Below are positions 36,401-47,134 of a DNA stretch of 64,000 nt, piece by piece. The position numbers and the translations under genes were made by a program. Positions within the stretch are counted from its first letter, which is position 1, and each line of letters opens with the position of its first letter. The notes beneath the pieces are model-generated. The model was given only the letters and a program-made list of their open reading frames with translations. It made no database searches and was not told the DNA's origin. Origin of the DNA: Trichomonas vaginalis G3 (lineage: Eukaryota; Parabasalia; Trichomonadida; Trichomonadidae); the NCBI RefSeq assembly GCF_026262505.1, contig NC_067205.1:3534001-3598000 (forward strand), in the 5' to 3' direction.

Positions 36401-36462
36401 GCAAAAATAAATTTAGGGTAGAAGGGTAGATCTAACCTCATTTCTACCCTCATTTCTACCCT
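36401..36462. repeat. Palindromic module, GGGTAGA type (Mav2 left TIR)
   Basis: 'gcaaaaataaatttagggta', then GGGTAGATCTAACC centre and two further CTACCC units. Mirror copy of 57527-57588. Confidence 0.85.
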
Positions 36463-36477
36463 GTTGAATTCATTGCT

Positions 36478-36714
36478 TTATAACTCTCTTCCTTTATCCA
36501 ACTCTTCTAACTTCTTCCTAAGTTCAGCAATGTTGTCCTCATGAAGTTTAATCTTTCTCAAAATTCCTTCTTTATCTAATGGTTGCTTTATCTTTCTAAA
36601 CTGAACTCTACCATCCTTCATAGTATGAACGTAAAAACCTTCTGGAATAGTTCCTGATTTAATGTATTCTACCAAAAACTTTTGTTTCATTGCTTCAGTG
36701 ACTTTATTTGTCAT
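36478..36714 (-). CDS. Small Maverick protein with C-terminal coiled coil (Mav2)
   Basis: Homologue of the gene at 15460-15696, with 78 residues and about five substitutions ('MTNKVTEAMKQ', 'GTIPEGFYVH', 'LEELDKGREL'). Its last codons lie inside the TIR boundary (36494), so the TIR has grown into the gene end. Read leftward, downstream of the proline-rich membrane gene. Function unknown. Confidence 0.6.
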   Translation of the reverse strand: MTNKVTEAMKQKFLVEYIKSGTIPEGFYVHTMKDGRVQFRKIKQPLDKEGILRKIKLHEDNIAELRKKLEELDKGREL

Positions 36715-36762
36715 TTCAATCAAATAAAAATTTTAATATTAAATAAAAATAACGTTATTTTT

Positions 36763-37221
36763 TCAGTAAGGAAACGCAGGAGTTTTACGATTTATTTGAG
36801 GAGTAGGTTCTGGTTTAAATGTTGGAGTCGGTTTAGGAGTTGACTTTTGAACAGGAGTTTGTACTTCCATAGGTTCAGGAGTCATTGAAGGTTTTGCTTG
36901 TGAAGGCGTTGGTTTTGGCGAAGGTGTTGGAGTTTGTTTAACTTCAGCTACTTCAGTATTATTTACAACATTTGCTTTATTTCTTTTCAACATCATTACT
37001 GCTCCTGCTGTAGCTAGCAAACCTATTGGGAGACCATATTTTATATAAGGACTTGACCAAATGCTATTTTTGACAGGAGCTGGTGGAACACCTAACCTTG
37101 GTGAGACTGCTCTTTGCCATTGTGCAGCTCGTAAGAAATATTCAATAGGTGCTCCATAATCGTTTGGTAAAGTTTGTTTCACAGATGGTGAAGGTTCACG
37201 AGAGCTTGATGAAGAACTCAT
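36763..37221 (-). CDS. Membrane-anchored proline-rich Maverick protein (Mav2, intact)
   Basis: A 152-residue protein. The Ser-rich N-terminus 'MSSSSSSREPSPSVKQ' is followed by a conserved soluble part ('APIEYFLRAAQWQRAVSPRL'), one hydrophobic segment 'YGLPIGLLATAGAVMML' (about 85-101), and a tail of about 40 residues dominated by Pro, Thr and Lys. It lies directly downstream of the major capsid gene with a TTTATTTTT leader ('cgtttatttttaaagctta'). Topology suggests a single-pass membrane protein with an extended tail, possibly for virion assembly at a membrane. No family recognised, and this is inference only. Confidence 0.68.
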   Translation of the reverse strand: MSSSSSSREPSPSVKQTLPNDYGAPIEYFLRAAQWQRAVSPRLGVPPAPVKNSIWSSPYIKYGLPIGLLATAGAVMMLKRNKANVVNNTEVAEVKQTPTPSPKPTPSQAKPSMTPEPMEVQTPVQKSTPKPTPTFKPEPTPQINRKTPAFPY

Positions 37222-37251
37222 TTATAAGCTTTAAAAATAAACGTTCATCCT

Positions 37252-38829
37252 TTATTCCTCACCGTCGTCCGTAGCTAAGTTATAGTCATCTAATCTTATT
37301 ATGGGGATGCCATTAGCACGCACCTGAATGGCAAAGCAACAATCCCTCATAAATCCAATAAGTGGCTTTGGTACGTTTTCAGTTGCTAGTTCAATAGGTC
37401 CTTTAACAGACAATTTGTATGTTATTGGAGCAGTAGATGTTTGACCTTGCTGGAAGCAAAAGTCCACTTCTGTTGGAAAACCACATAAGAAATGTGTGTT
37501 GTCATAGCTATCCCATTTATGTTCCACACTACCATCATCCACCAATGACCTCATAACATCTTCATTAAATCCAATCATATCATTGTTTGTATTGCAAGCG
37601 TTCGCAACCATTTCATAAAATACAGGTCCATATGATTTTTCAGGTTCTGCAGGCATATTTCCATAAGCTCCCATGGAAAGCTGAAGATATTTAAACTTAG
37701 GGTTCTCAAAATTAACATAATAGTTGTCTTTCTTTCTAAATAGTGCCCAAATACTTTTAACATTAATAGGCGTATAAGCTGCTGTAAATGTTGCACTTGA
37801 ACTATCTGTATTCTTTGAGAATGAACCGTCCATAGGAATCCAATCCATAACTTTAACAGGAAAACATAAAGCCTCGTTTGTATAATGTTCTACAAGTTCT
37901 GTATAAATGTTAGGGTCTAAAGAGAATGACTTTGGATGAATGAAACATTCATTAAAATCCATCTTTGTTCGAAATAGTTGCTGGGTTACAGTTGTAATAG
38001 TAACTGTTCCACTAGCTTCTACTGCCTTCGTTATCATAGTGAATGGTTCATTCCATGGAACAAATTTATTTGTCGGTGGATTTGAATCTGAAGCAAATGC
38101 AACTTTAAGAGTTGGATTGAAAGCAACGATATCATTTACAGATATAGATGTGCATTGTAAGGCGTCGCTACTGAACTTTACTTTAAGCTGAACGTTTCCT
38201 GCAAAAGCTGGAATAAATCGAATAGCTTCTAATGGAAGGAATCTTCTAACAGGAATTCTTAAACGAAGCTTAAAATCAAATGATTTTCCTGTTGTAATTG
38301 GACCACTAACAATTTGTCCTGTTCTGCATGTTCCCGAATGACTCCATACATCTTCATGTCGAGTCTTTGAGAAAACATCTACTTTCTTTATTTGTTCGCG
38401 TAGTTTGTGAGTTTGAAGTATATATATGCTTCTTCTCTTGCGTTGTCTTGAGAATATACGATACGACCATTTGCAAGGATTTGATATCCAGCAACTGCAT
38501 AGAAAGCGTCATCGAAAACCAATCCAAAATCCTGGTGGGTTTGTTTTATTGGAACCTGAACCAATTTCTTTATCTACAATAAATTGACCTTCCATTTTAT
38601 ACGTAATGAATGTATTGTAAAGGTCCAACATATTTTCACCAGGAGGTGAGAGATTGAATGTTACCCATGTGTTATCTTTAGCAGTTCCAGGTTGTGATGG
38701 AATCTTTGCGTCAGAATATTTTCTATTAGTGTCACCAATTTGAACTGCATTGTCTATGATATCGAAATATGAGCGAATCTGATGAATATGCTCTGCTGGA
38801 GTAAATTCGTTTAACTGTTCGTTCTGCAT
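37252..38829 (-). pseudogene. Major capsid protein gene of Mav2 (broken)
   Basis: Homologue of 13358-14884, with the same N-terminus ('MQNEQLNEFTPAEHIHQIRS') and a 250-residue stretch identical to Mav1. About one break. The C-terminus ends 'PIIRLDDYNLATDDGEE', a short acidic tail. Leader and neighbours are as in Mav1. The near identity between the two copies, despite breaks elsewhere, suggests the breaks are very recent or partly sequencing errors. Confidence 0.72.
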
Positions 38830-38856
38830 GTATTTACTTCGGATAAAAATATCTAT

Positions 38857-39291
38857 TTACTTCATTATTCTCACTCTTCTTCTTGGCATTCGTGGTGGAA
38901 GTTGTTTCTTGACATTTTCAATGAACTGTACATTCTCTTTTGTCTCAACTTCTTTCACTGGTGGGTCAGGGTTCTTTGACTCGGTTTGCTTTTCAATGAA
39001 ATTCACGAACTTTGCAATAAGCTCTTGGTTCGTTATTGAAAGTACATCTGGCTTCTTTTCTTCTGGTTCTATTGACTTTTCAGTTTGAATAGAAGGTTTT
39101 ATATGGGCTTCGTGGACTTCACCCTTGCCATACACCTTAATGTTGTCGCTTTCTGCATTCGCTAATGGAACCTTTCTTTTTCTTACGTATATTTTACCAT
39201 CTTTACTCTGACTTACGTAATAGAAAGGATGTTGTATTCCTCTTGCGTCATTTAATATAATAGACTCTCGTTCTGATTTTGACAAGCTCAT
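38857..39291 (-). CDS. Basic Maverick protein upstream of the capsid gene (intact)
   Basis: 144 residues. N-terminal 'MSLSKSERESIILNDARGIQ', then a basic segment 'KIYVRKRKVPLA', a flexible middle, and 'KKQLPPRMPRRRVRIMK' at the end. The strongly basic C-terminus would suit DNA or capsid-interior binding. Divergent from the charged gene at 39337, 45 bases away. The segment 'VYGKGEVHEAH' is encoded by a GC-rich hairpin-like stretch (39110-39135). No family recognised. Confidence 0.65.
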   Translation of the reverse strand: MSLSKSERESIILNDARGIQHPFYYVSQSKDGKIYVRKRKVPLANAESDNIKVYGKGEVHEAHIKPSIQTEKSIEPEEKKPDVLSITNQELIAKFVNFIEKQTESKNPDPPVKEVETKENVQFIENVKKQLPPRMPRRRVRIMK

Positions 39292-39336
39292 TTTACATCG
39301 GTTAAAGTTTTAATTTTGTTTTTTATCTGCAGTCAA

Positions 39337-39597
39337 ATGACTCAGACAAGTCCTACGGACAAGACCCAAGGGGTCATAGATGTTGAAGCATTGAAGAAAG
39401 AAATTCGCGAGCAAATTTTATCCGAACTGAAGGAACAAAAACAAGAACAAAAGCCAGAGAGACCAAAGAGAAAACTTAGTGAAAAACAACTTGCTGCATT
39501 AGCTGCTGGAAGACAAAAGAACCCACGTTTGCTGGCGAAGAAAGCTAGAGAAGAAGCTGAAGCAAAAGCTAAAGAAGCTGAAGCAAAGAAAGAGTAA
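39337..39597 (+). CDS. Small charged Maverick protein (Mav2)
   Basis: Homologue of 12598-12852, about 86 residues. It has two extra residues in the alternating Glu/Ala/Lys tail, typical of slippage in a repetitive coding stretch. The start follows 'ttttttatctgcagtcaa'. The segment encoding 'DKTQGVID' carries a gaccc/gggtc stem. Predicted helix or coiled coil, function unknown. Confidence 0.6.
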   Translation: MTQTSPTDKTQGVIDVEALKKEIREQILSELKEQKQEQKPERPKRKLSEKQLAALAAGRQKNPRLLAKKAREEAEAKAKEAEAKKE

Positions 39598-39621
39598 ATG
39601 GTTTATTTTTATCCGAATTAA

Positions 39622-40478
39622 ATGTATAGACAAATACCTTTATCTGTTGCGTTCAGTAGTGAAAACCCTGACGTCAAAATAAAGGGGAACAGAGTAACGT
39701 TTAAGTTTCCAACAGACTGGATTGTGAACATAAATGAAGAGAAGTACATTGGCATAACATCTATGTATATAACACGTGCTTTCAGAAAGGTTGACTTTAT
39801 ACTTCAAGTCGAGATAGAAAATGACGAACAGTCTTTAAGCGCCCAAAACATTCACATATACAAATACTTTAAAGACGATACAACATTGTTGCAATGTATG
39901 ATTTCATTTAATGAGATGTTCGAGAAAAAGTTCAACATTGAAGTACAAACTTTACAGCCTTTACGTGAGTTTCTTGCACAACTGAAAGAAGAAGGTAGTC
40001 AGCCACAACTTATAGACTTTCATTATGAATTTAATGAAAATGAAGATGGAACTCATGACTGTCAGTTTGTTATATATTCACCATTCAATGAAGTAGCTAA
40101 AGAGAAAGAAAATCCATTACGTATAAGGTTTCAAATCTCTGAACCCAATGAAGATTTCAAGAATGTTTTCAATTATGATGCAATGCTTCCGAGGAAAAAT
40201 GAATTTTCAAAGATTGTAACACCTGGCATTTGGGATAGAAAGCAAGCTATATTATATTCAAACTTAAGTAAGGGAGTTGAAAATGAGTTCATTGGTCATA
40301 CAAGAACTTCACCACTTCCTAACCTAAATACTATAAATTAACTGGCTTCAATCGTGAGTTTTGGATAGACATGTTCTCCACTCATGACCATAACTGCCCA
40401 GTGTTCTTACCTCCAGACCATAAGGACTGTCTCTACATTGAAGCACAACTCTTAAACTCTACCATCGCAGTATTGTAA
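39622..40478 (+). pseudogene. Minor capsid (penton-like) candidate of Mav2 (broken)
   Basis: Same protein as 11716-12573, with only a couple of substitutions in 230 residues. About one break near its end. The leader 'tttatttttatccgaattaa' matches the capsid-type leader. It converges on the polymerase gene, with a GC-rich double hairpin (40489-40513) between their 3' ends. Role as in Mav1. Confidence 0.5.
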
Positions 40479-40488
40479 ATGACCACAT

Positions 40489-40513
40489 GGGCTTCGCCCT
40501 TGCCGCTAGCGGC
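40489..40513. repeat. GC-rich double hairpin between convergent genes (Mav2)
   Basis: gggcttcgccc (40489-40499) and gccgctagcggc (40502-40513). Counterpart of 11681-11707. Confidence 0.72.
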
Positions 40514-40559
40514 TTATTTTTATCACGAATGACCTCATTGCTGACAAAAATAAATGACC

Positions 40560-43500
40560 TCAGAACTTCAACTTACGAATAAAGCTTGTTTTAGTCGTTA
40601 TTGAGAAGTTAAACTTTTCAGCAAAGCAAGGACTAGAAGACTTACACAAGTCAATCCAATCTCTTGACCATCATGAAGTGCTTTGTAAAGTTTCATTAAA
40701 CTGAACTCAGAGTCTTTGTCAATGTTCCTTGCGGAACCATTAAACCTTTATCTTCATCATAGAAACACTGAACAGAGTCAGGAAACATTTCATTAGCGGT
40801 TAAAGCAATAACATCTTGCTTCACGCCTTTCATTCTGCAGTGAAATGCAACTTCATTTAAATCGTTAGTGAGTAAGTCTATGTAAGTCTTCTTTCCACAA
40901 AATATTGACTTGTATGCTAAACTTTGTTTTCCAGGTGTTATTTCTGCAAAGTCGCTATGAAATGACCAAGGTTTTTACCAATGAGAACTCTTCCATAACG
41001 TTTCTCAAACTCTTCAGCTAAACGAGGGATATCTTCATTGTAGAGATGCATACTGTCGGTATCGCTATAAAAGATGTCCATTCCTAAGTCTTCAGCAGTA
41101 CAGAATACTTCACACATTATTCTCTTCGACATAGATAGAATATTAACACCAAGTGGACAGAAGTTAAAGTGTCTGCAAATGCTTTTCGTTAGCTTGAAAA
41201 TAGTTTTATCTGAACCATCCAAACCTTCGAACTTCACTATATGGTTGTAGTTTCTGATGGCATATCTTATAGCATCTTTGTCATTTACTATGGTTATTTT
41301 TGACTCAATAGGAGATAGAATAGTTTTGCCATAAATACTGTTCAGAATGAGCTTTATATTTTCTTGCAAAGGATTTCCTTCTTTCTTATACTTTAACCTT
41401 AACTCAAACAACTTCTTTACTTCATCTCTTATTCTAATATCTCTGTTTCCATCGTAATAGTATCCTTGCAACACTTCACATTTGACACCTTGATATTTTA
41501 TGAGGTCTTGTAATGTTATATGGTCAACATACATTAACAGCAAGTGTTTGAACTTCTGGGAACGTTAAGTTCTGGATTTAGTTCAGGGTCACAAACTATT
41601 AAAGGAAAGTGTCTATGTATTCCAATCTCTGTTATCTTAATGAGAACAAAGAAGCCAGACATAAACTTTTCACCAATGGGTTCCTTTTGGTCGTCATCGA
41701 ATAAATGTCTCATGAGATACTCTGTGCTTAACATTTCTCCTTCATAACCTTTGGAATTCCTTCTAAAGTATAAAGTCTTGCTATAGCTGATGGATATAAT
41801 GAAACAGCGTCGAAGTCAGCAATGAGTTTCTTTTCGCTCTTTTGTTTCATGTTATCTGACAGCATACATCTTCCACCTTGAATACAGCGTGAAATAAATT
41901 CTCTTGGTTTATTTGAGAGGTCATAAAGATTTCCATTCGGGAAGTATACTCTGTTCTCAAATAATTTGTTAGCAATTGAACAAATACTAACGTAGTCATA
42001 ACGTTTAAATCAAATTCTTTCAATATGTCATTGCGGAACTTAACAAAACCTTCTCTTAAAATTCTTACATCTTGTTTGCAATAAAATGTGCTATATTTTT
42101 CTAATCGAAGTGGTTTTCATCTATTCTGCAACCTTTGATGGAATCTATGTTTTTCATGAATGTATCTATCTATAAACTTACATGCTTCAGAAATGACACC
42201 AGTTCTGTTGTCATTTGCTAACAAAACACTGCTGTAGTAGTTATATGGAAATACTTCTTTCGGTCCTGTTTGTAAGTTAAACATAGCAGGAAATAGTTTA
42301 AGCTTCTTATTTATAACACTGTAAGAGTCTTTTATAATAATTGCCCTTCCTTTATATAAGCCAGTTATTTGCATTGTTCGTGAACCTTTAATGATGGGAG
42401 TTCCTTTCACTTCTGTCATGTGTCTTAAGATGAAGTTTATATCATAACTGAGGTTATGGAAATATATTAAACTCTTGTCAGGAAGTCGCTCCAAAAATTC
42501 TGTTGCACAGTTCTGACCCCAAATGCTTTCACTCACTGAACCATCTTCACTGTCATAACAGATGTTAAAAGCTTTATGAAAGCCGTCTGTGCTACACTCA
42601 AAGTCAGCAAAGAAAACGTGCTCAGGAATGAACTTGCACTTATTTTTATTTACTTCTTTTGACTCGGCTTTCTTCTTCAGTTGTACACAATACTTTGGAG
42701 CATATGTCAAATCTTTAAATGGTGCAAGGTTCTGTTTATATAAGTCAGTCGTATATGTGAAAAGTTCTCCATAAGAAATAGGTTCGAAATATTTGCACTC
42801 CCACAATGTTTTCATAACATCCCATACGGTGTGTTCTATCATGCGAACTACATATTTATCTTCTCTCTTTGTATAAATCTTCATTTGTTTCTCAATGTTC
42901 ATTCCACCACACTCCTTCAAGATTTCTATATAGTTGCGAATGAAATATGTTGTCATTGGTAATCTTTCATTTAGCATGTAGTGGTCTTCAACAAGAAGTA
43001 AGTCAATAGTTCGAACAGTTTCACATTCTTTTGGTATGTATCTCTTTATTTCATTATGTCTTGAGTCATTGAAATAACCAATGGTAACATTAAATGCTAT
43101 ACCTGTTGAATCGGAAATTTCTTGTACTTTACTTTGAGGAAAGTCTCTAACACGAATGACTTCTCTCATGTGGTCAATAGTTTCTTCATTTACTCCAGCC
43201 TGAATGCAAGCATAAACGAAACAATTGTCTTCTGTCATAAGTGTTGCAGTTCTTTTGTTCAGTTCATTGAAGATTTGGTAGCGTTCAAGATTTATAGGTA
43301 ATGTGCAAAGATACTTCCAGAACTGACCGCTTCTCTTCTTATAAAACTTCTTTTCACCAAGGATCTCATTCCAAAGTCATCTATCTTGTTTATCTCCTGT
43401 TTGCTTAAGTCTGTTCAAAATCTTTTCTGTCTTTCTGTCAGTGTGCTTTCATCTCTATATGGTCTCTTTTTTGGTTTGCCTTTCTTTACATCTGACATCG

Positions 43501-44323
43501 TTAAGCCTTCATATTCTGTTAAATCATACATCTTTATTTCAGTAAGATTCTTTATGTTTGTCAAGAAGAAGTCATAGTGCATTTCAACAATACCTGCAGC
43601 ATTTGCTTCTATCTCTGATATAAAGTTCTCCTTCAAGAGCTGATGTAGTAATGTTCCAATATTATTGAGGTTTAACGTAGAACATTCATACTTTCCACCA
43701 AGTTTATAACATACCATCCATCTCTGTTGTGAGTTTATTTTAATTTTCTCTAAGAGTCTCATGAAAACCTTACCGAAATGTTTGTGTAAGTAGTCTCTGT
43801 TTGGTTCATCTAAAGCTTCGATGTTAAAGTCAATGAGTCTATTGCCTGACTTCACATTTCTCTTCCTATTCTCTTCATCTTTCTTTAACCATCTCTCACC
43901 TTCTTTTGGTTTGTCGTCAATGGAACGAATGACATCGTTAGCTTTGCGAACTTGTTCTATAGCACTTTTAAACATCTCTCTTCTCTGTTGTTTCAGTGTG
44001 TCGTCTCTTCTTCTTGTTTCACCAACGTTTGCATTTGTTATGTCAAACATTTCTCTTCTTACTTCATGAGGTACTGAACGTCTATGATATAAGTCAATAG
44101 CAACGTCATTTAAAGGAAATGCTCTTGCATGGACTTCGTCCTCGCCGCGTTGCGGCTTTATGAACTCATGAATTCTATCATAGCTTATAGCACCATTATA
44201 GTCATTGAGGATTTCAGCGAGTGCCTTTTTGTTTGTCGCGTAATGTTTTGCTACTTCTATGTTAGCTTCTGTAAGAAGTTGTTTTATTTCCGAGTGTTCT
44301 AACTTAGACAACTTCCGATACAT
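40560..44323 (-). pseudogene. Maverick protein-primed family B DNA polymerase (Mav2, broken)
   Basis: Homologue of 7857-11634 on the other strand. N-terminal helical region (from 44323), OTU-like 'DNCFVYACIQAG' near 43230, exonuclease blocks near 42600-42450, motif B 'NSIYG' near 41330, and motif C 'DTDS' near 41060. Read in several stretches, with more breaks than Mav1 (about four or five). The catalytic blocks remain readable. Divergent from the 157-residue gene at 44414. Confidence 0.87.
44131..44156. repeat. GC-rich double hairpin inside the Mav2 polymerase region
   Basis: ggacttcgtcc and gccgc-gtt-gcggc, in the same codons as in Mav1 (8024-8049). Confidence 0.72.
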
Positions 44324-44413
44324 CTTTAGTAGGAAATAAAAAAATATTTTTTGAAAAAATTAGATTAGATTTTTTAAAGTTATTTTTCAAAATAATTTAA
44401 TATTTTTATTTTA

Positions 44414-44887
44414 ATGAAACACATGCAAGATTGCAAGTTCTTTTCATACAATGCTCTCGCTACTGCCATCAAGAATGAGTTCAATGGTGCTTCAAACGTT
44501 AATGTTATCTTTAACAAGAAGTTTGTGAAAGAATCTAAGTTTGGTCAGTATGTCAGACCATTAGCTATTGTCATTGACCGCAAACGTTATACTTCACAAG
44601 AGTTAGCAGTAGTTTTGAAACAAAAGGGTTTCTTCGTGAATGTCAAAGATACTCATTATACTGTCATAAAGAACTCTAACATTGACTTCTTCAGTATTGC
44701 TATGAATCTTTCCGAACAGAAAGAATATAAGAAGGGTGAAACAAATGTGAAATATTATCCTTCATCTCTGAAGACAATAACGAACAAAGATGTTATACAG
44801 AAATTCTTACCAAAGGTTGAAGAAGCTTCTATTGACATTGACGAAGGAAGTGAAATGGTTGAAGAAATAGACCCTGAAGCTATTTAA
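44414..44887 (+). CDS. Conserved Maverick protein, 157 residues (Mav2)
   Basis: Identical to the Mav1 protein (7292-7765) except around 'KQKGFFVN'. Acidic C-terminus. Starts outward from the polymerase across an AT-only gap. The strict conservation compared with the neighbouring regulatory gene argues for an essential role, but no family is recognised. It is followed by a palindromic module whose arms differ from those of Mav1 at the same spot. Confidence 0.72.
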   Translation: MKHMQDCKFFSYNALATAIKNEFNGASNVNVIFNKKFVKESKFGQYVRPLAIVIDRKRYTSQELAVVLKQKGFFVNVKDTHYTVIKNSNIDFFSIAMNLSEQKEYKKGETNVKYYPSSLKTITNKDVIQKFLPKVEEASIDIDEGSEMVEEIDPEAI

Positions 44888-44949
44888 GCAAAAATATATT
44901 TTTGAAGAAATGATGGTGTTACCATGTTACCATGTGCTACCAGGTTATT
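44888..44949. repeat. Module with a third arm type (Mav2)
   Basis: Same place and same 'aaaaatatatttttg' tail as the Mav1 module at 7241-7290, but the arms are built from ggtgttacc / gttaccatg units instead of GGTGA. Confidence 0.55.
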
Positions 44950-45065
44950 TAACTTCTTTTAAAAATGATGACAACATGTCATTTTGACAACAGTCCAGGA
45001 AATAAATTTTATCGTTAATGTTTACGTTAATGTTTTTCATTGAAATCGGTAAGTTTTCATTAACT

Positions 45066-45335
45066 TTTTCATTAAATTTTGTCAAAGTGCAAATCTTCAC
45101 TTCGTCAAAAAGTTAATGTTTTTCATTAAATTTTGTCAAAGTGCAAATCTTCACTTCGTCAAAAAGTTAATGTTTTTCATTAAATTTTGTCAAAGTGCAA
45201 ATCTTCACTTCGTCAAAAAGTTAATGTTTTTCATTAAATTTTGTCAAAGTGCAAATCTTCACTTCGTCAAAAAGTTAATGTTTTTCATTAAATTTTGTCA
45301 AAGTGCAAATCTTCACTTCGTCAAAAAGTTAATGT
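45066..45335. repeat. Five tandem 54-bp repeats
   Basis: Each unit contains an inverted pair 'gtcaaagtg..cacttcgtca'. The array is flanked on both sides by 'cattgaaatcggtaagtttt' (about 45039 and 45341), which also occurs inside the adjacent KilA-N gene (45515). The unit length is a multiple of three, so a spurious long frame results. Confidence 0.88.
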
Positions 45336-45358
45336 TTTTCATTGAAATCGGTAAGTTT

Positions 45359-46186
45359 TCATTCTTCCTCTTTGAAGTTATCGAAATATTCTGTTATTTT
45401 TTCCTTCAGTAATGGTAAGTCTTCTTTGAATGTAAGTATTGTGCAACCTTTGATGTCATAGTGTGTTTGAGGAAGAGTATTTTTGACAATTTCCTTTATT
45501 TGCTCATTCGGTGTCATTGAAATCGGTAAGTTTTCACGATAGAACCAGTTTCTGTCAGATTTATATATTTTAGCTAAGTCATAAAAGCTCTTGTTGTTTC
45601 TTCTGACTAAATGCAACATAACCATATCTTTATCTTCTTCATTTTCCAACTCTTCAGTATATATCATATACTTATAACTCTTTTCCTTTCCTTTTGGTAC
45701 TGAACGTGGTATTCTTTTCTGTATGCTTTTGTCTTTGGATTCAATGACTTCATCTTTTGCTTGAAGTTTCTTTTCCATCTCTCCACGTTCTGCTTTATAT
45801 AGTTCATCTAACATCATGAAAATATAACAAGCATAACGAGGTGAAGCCCACATTGCTACAGCGTTTACTAAAAGTCTATGAACATAATAACCTTTCAAAC
45901 CAGGAGCCAAATTCTTGCGATTTTCGTACGGAATCTCTTCCCTCGGTTTTCCGAGGGAAGCAATCATATGAGGAAATTCTTCTAAAAGTTCTTTTGCCTG
46001 TTGGTTTTCAAACCAATGATATGCTTGCTTTGTAGAAAGAAGAGCATTCAAAATACTTTGCATTTGGTACATGTCATCTTTGACTGAACGAATAAGACGT
46101 AACTGTTTGTTATACTGTATGTACTCGTATTCTTCATTTATGGCTTCATGAACGATAGCAGTTGTTGTGTTCTCTAATGTTGACAT
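45359..46186 (-). CDS. KilA-N-type DNA-binding protein (Mav2)
   Basis: 275 residues from the ATG at 46186, where agreement with Mav1 begins. Residues 1-46 and from about 99 to the end match Mav1 with only a handful of changes. Residues 47-98 ('NALLSTKQAYHWFENQQAKE' onward) share little beyond 'WF.NQ..ELL' and 'YENR..L' with the Mav1 block. The block covers the recognition part of a KilA-N domain, while 'YYVHRLLVNAVAMWASPRY' beyond it is constant. Its stop abuts the 54-bp array. The T-rich leader is shared with gene U. Likely DNA-binding regulator. Confidence 0.72.
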   Translation of the reverse strand: MSTLENTTTAIVHEAINEEYEYIQYNKQLRLIRSVKDDMYQMQSILNALLSTKQAYHWFENQQAKELLEEFPHMIASLGKPREEIPYENRKNLAPGLKGYYVHRLLVNAVAMWASPRYACYIFMMLDELYKAERGEMEKKLQAKDEVIESKDKSIQKRIPRSVPKGKEKSYKYMIYTEELENEEDKDMVMLHLVRRNNKSFYDLAKIYKSDRNWFYRENLPISMTPNEQIKEIVKNTLPQTHYDIKGCTILTFKEDLPLLKEKITEYFDNFKEEE

Positions 46187-46246
46187 TACTGTCTTTACAT
46201 ACAAAATAAAAAAATAAATAAAAATAAAACTAACTTTATTTTTCTG
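46187..46246 (-). promoter_or_regulatory. T-rich leader of the Mav2 KilA-N gene
   Basis: Minus strand 'aaagttagttttatttttat' then 'ttttttattttgtatgtaaa', the same as at 48080-48134. Confidence 0.55.
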
Positions 46247-46544
46247 TGTTAAAGAAATGTTAAAAATTCATGGTTACATATGTGAAAAGAAGTCACGAAC
46301 AAATGAAGGTCATAAGATTCAGCACATAATTCTGAATTGAATGGTGTGTCATACATGTCAAACCGTCAAGAATTGAAGGAGATACGAGGCTATAAAGATT
46401 TTGGATATTTTCTGACACACACCCTGAGGGAAAAGTGACAAAACACGACGATAGAAAAGTGACAAAATGAGAGAAAGTTGTTCCCCGACCAAAATGCAAT
46501 CATGTTGAAAAGTGACATTTGTAAAGTTGGACGATAGGATTTCC
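46247..46544. other. Mav2 variable gap, left part
   Basis: No supported gene. It contains 'gggaaaagtgacaaaacac' and 'gaaaagtgacaaaatgag' (46430-46470) and 'gaaaagtgacattt' (46507), a motif also found at the ends of elements A and B. Confidence 0.5.
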
Positions 46545-46855
46545 TGAAAAAGTGCAAGACTTGTCTTGAATCAGGACAAGATTTGTCTTGAAAAAATACA
46601 AGACTTGTTCTGAAAAAATACAAGACTTGTCTTGAATCAGGACAAGATTTGTCTTGAAAAAATACAAGACTTGTTCTGAAAAAATACAAGACTTGTCTTG
46701 AATCAGGACAATTGTTCTCAAATTTGAGAACTTTACAAGAAAAACTGACTAAAAAGTGCAAGTCTTGTTCTGAATCAGGACAAGATTTGTCTTGAAAAAA
46801 TACAAGACTTGTTCTGAAAAAATACAAGACTTGTCTTGAATCAGGACAAAACTTT
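46545..46855. repeat. Array of CAAGACTTGTCTTGA-type palindromes
   Basis: About a dozen copies of 'caagacttgt(c/t)(t/c)tga' and 'ggacaagatttgtcttga', joined by 'aaaaaata' or 'atca'. Units are themselves near-palindromic. The spurious Phe/Ser/Cys-rich frames on the minus strand come from this array. Absent from Mav1. Confidence 0.85.
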
Positions 46856-47054
46856 ACAAAATGTAAACTTTACATAACCGTTTCTATCGTACATGATATT
46901 TAGTTGACATTGTAAACTATCTTCATGTAAAGTATGGCGGTTTGAAACCGTCGGGAACCTTCACTTTTTTGACGAACTTTCCGCAGCAATTTTTAAAATG
47001 TGTGAAAACTCAACGGTTTGACACGTGCCATATGTCATTTTACTCAGAATTTTG
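46856..47054. other. Mav2 variable gap, right part
   Basis: No gene seen. It holds an inverted pair around 46940-46956 (ggcggtttgaaaccgtc) and ordinary AT-rich sequence up to the module at 47055. Confidence 0.4.
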
Positions 47055-47129
47055 TGCTGAATTCAGCAAAAATAATTTTTAGGGTAGATGGTTAGATCTA
47101 ACCTCATTTCTACCCTCATTTCTACCCTC
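47055..47129. repeat. Palindromic module, GGGTAGA type, with ctgaattcag (Mav2)
   Basis: 'tgctgaattcagca' palindrome, tail 'aaaaataatttttaggg', GGTTAGATCTAACC centre and two ctaccc units. Exact inverted partner at 48161-48235, on the other side of gene U. Confidence 0.85.
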
Positions 47130-47134
47130 ATTAT

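Larger units (their letters stand above)
35815..36494 (+). repeat. Mav2 left TIR (680 bp)
   Basis: Outer tip 'agttagtatacatatcatgg', inner end at 'ctctcttcctt' inside the 3' end of the coiled-coil gene. Pairs with 57495-58174. Contains the 106-residue gene, a palindromic module, a 'taaaa' repeat run and 'ggcggcactgcgcgcctcc' near the tip. Confidence 0.93.

Noticed and set aside
45116-45412. 98-residue frame of repeated 'MFFIKFCQSANLHFVKKL'
   Set aside because: Product of five 54-bp tandem repeats whose length is a multiple of three. No leader, no homologue in Mav1, and the complementary palindromes explain the sequence better.
46390-46827. Phe/Ser/Cys-rich minus-strand frames in Mav2
   Set aside because: They read through the caagacttgtcttga array and are low-complexity by-products.
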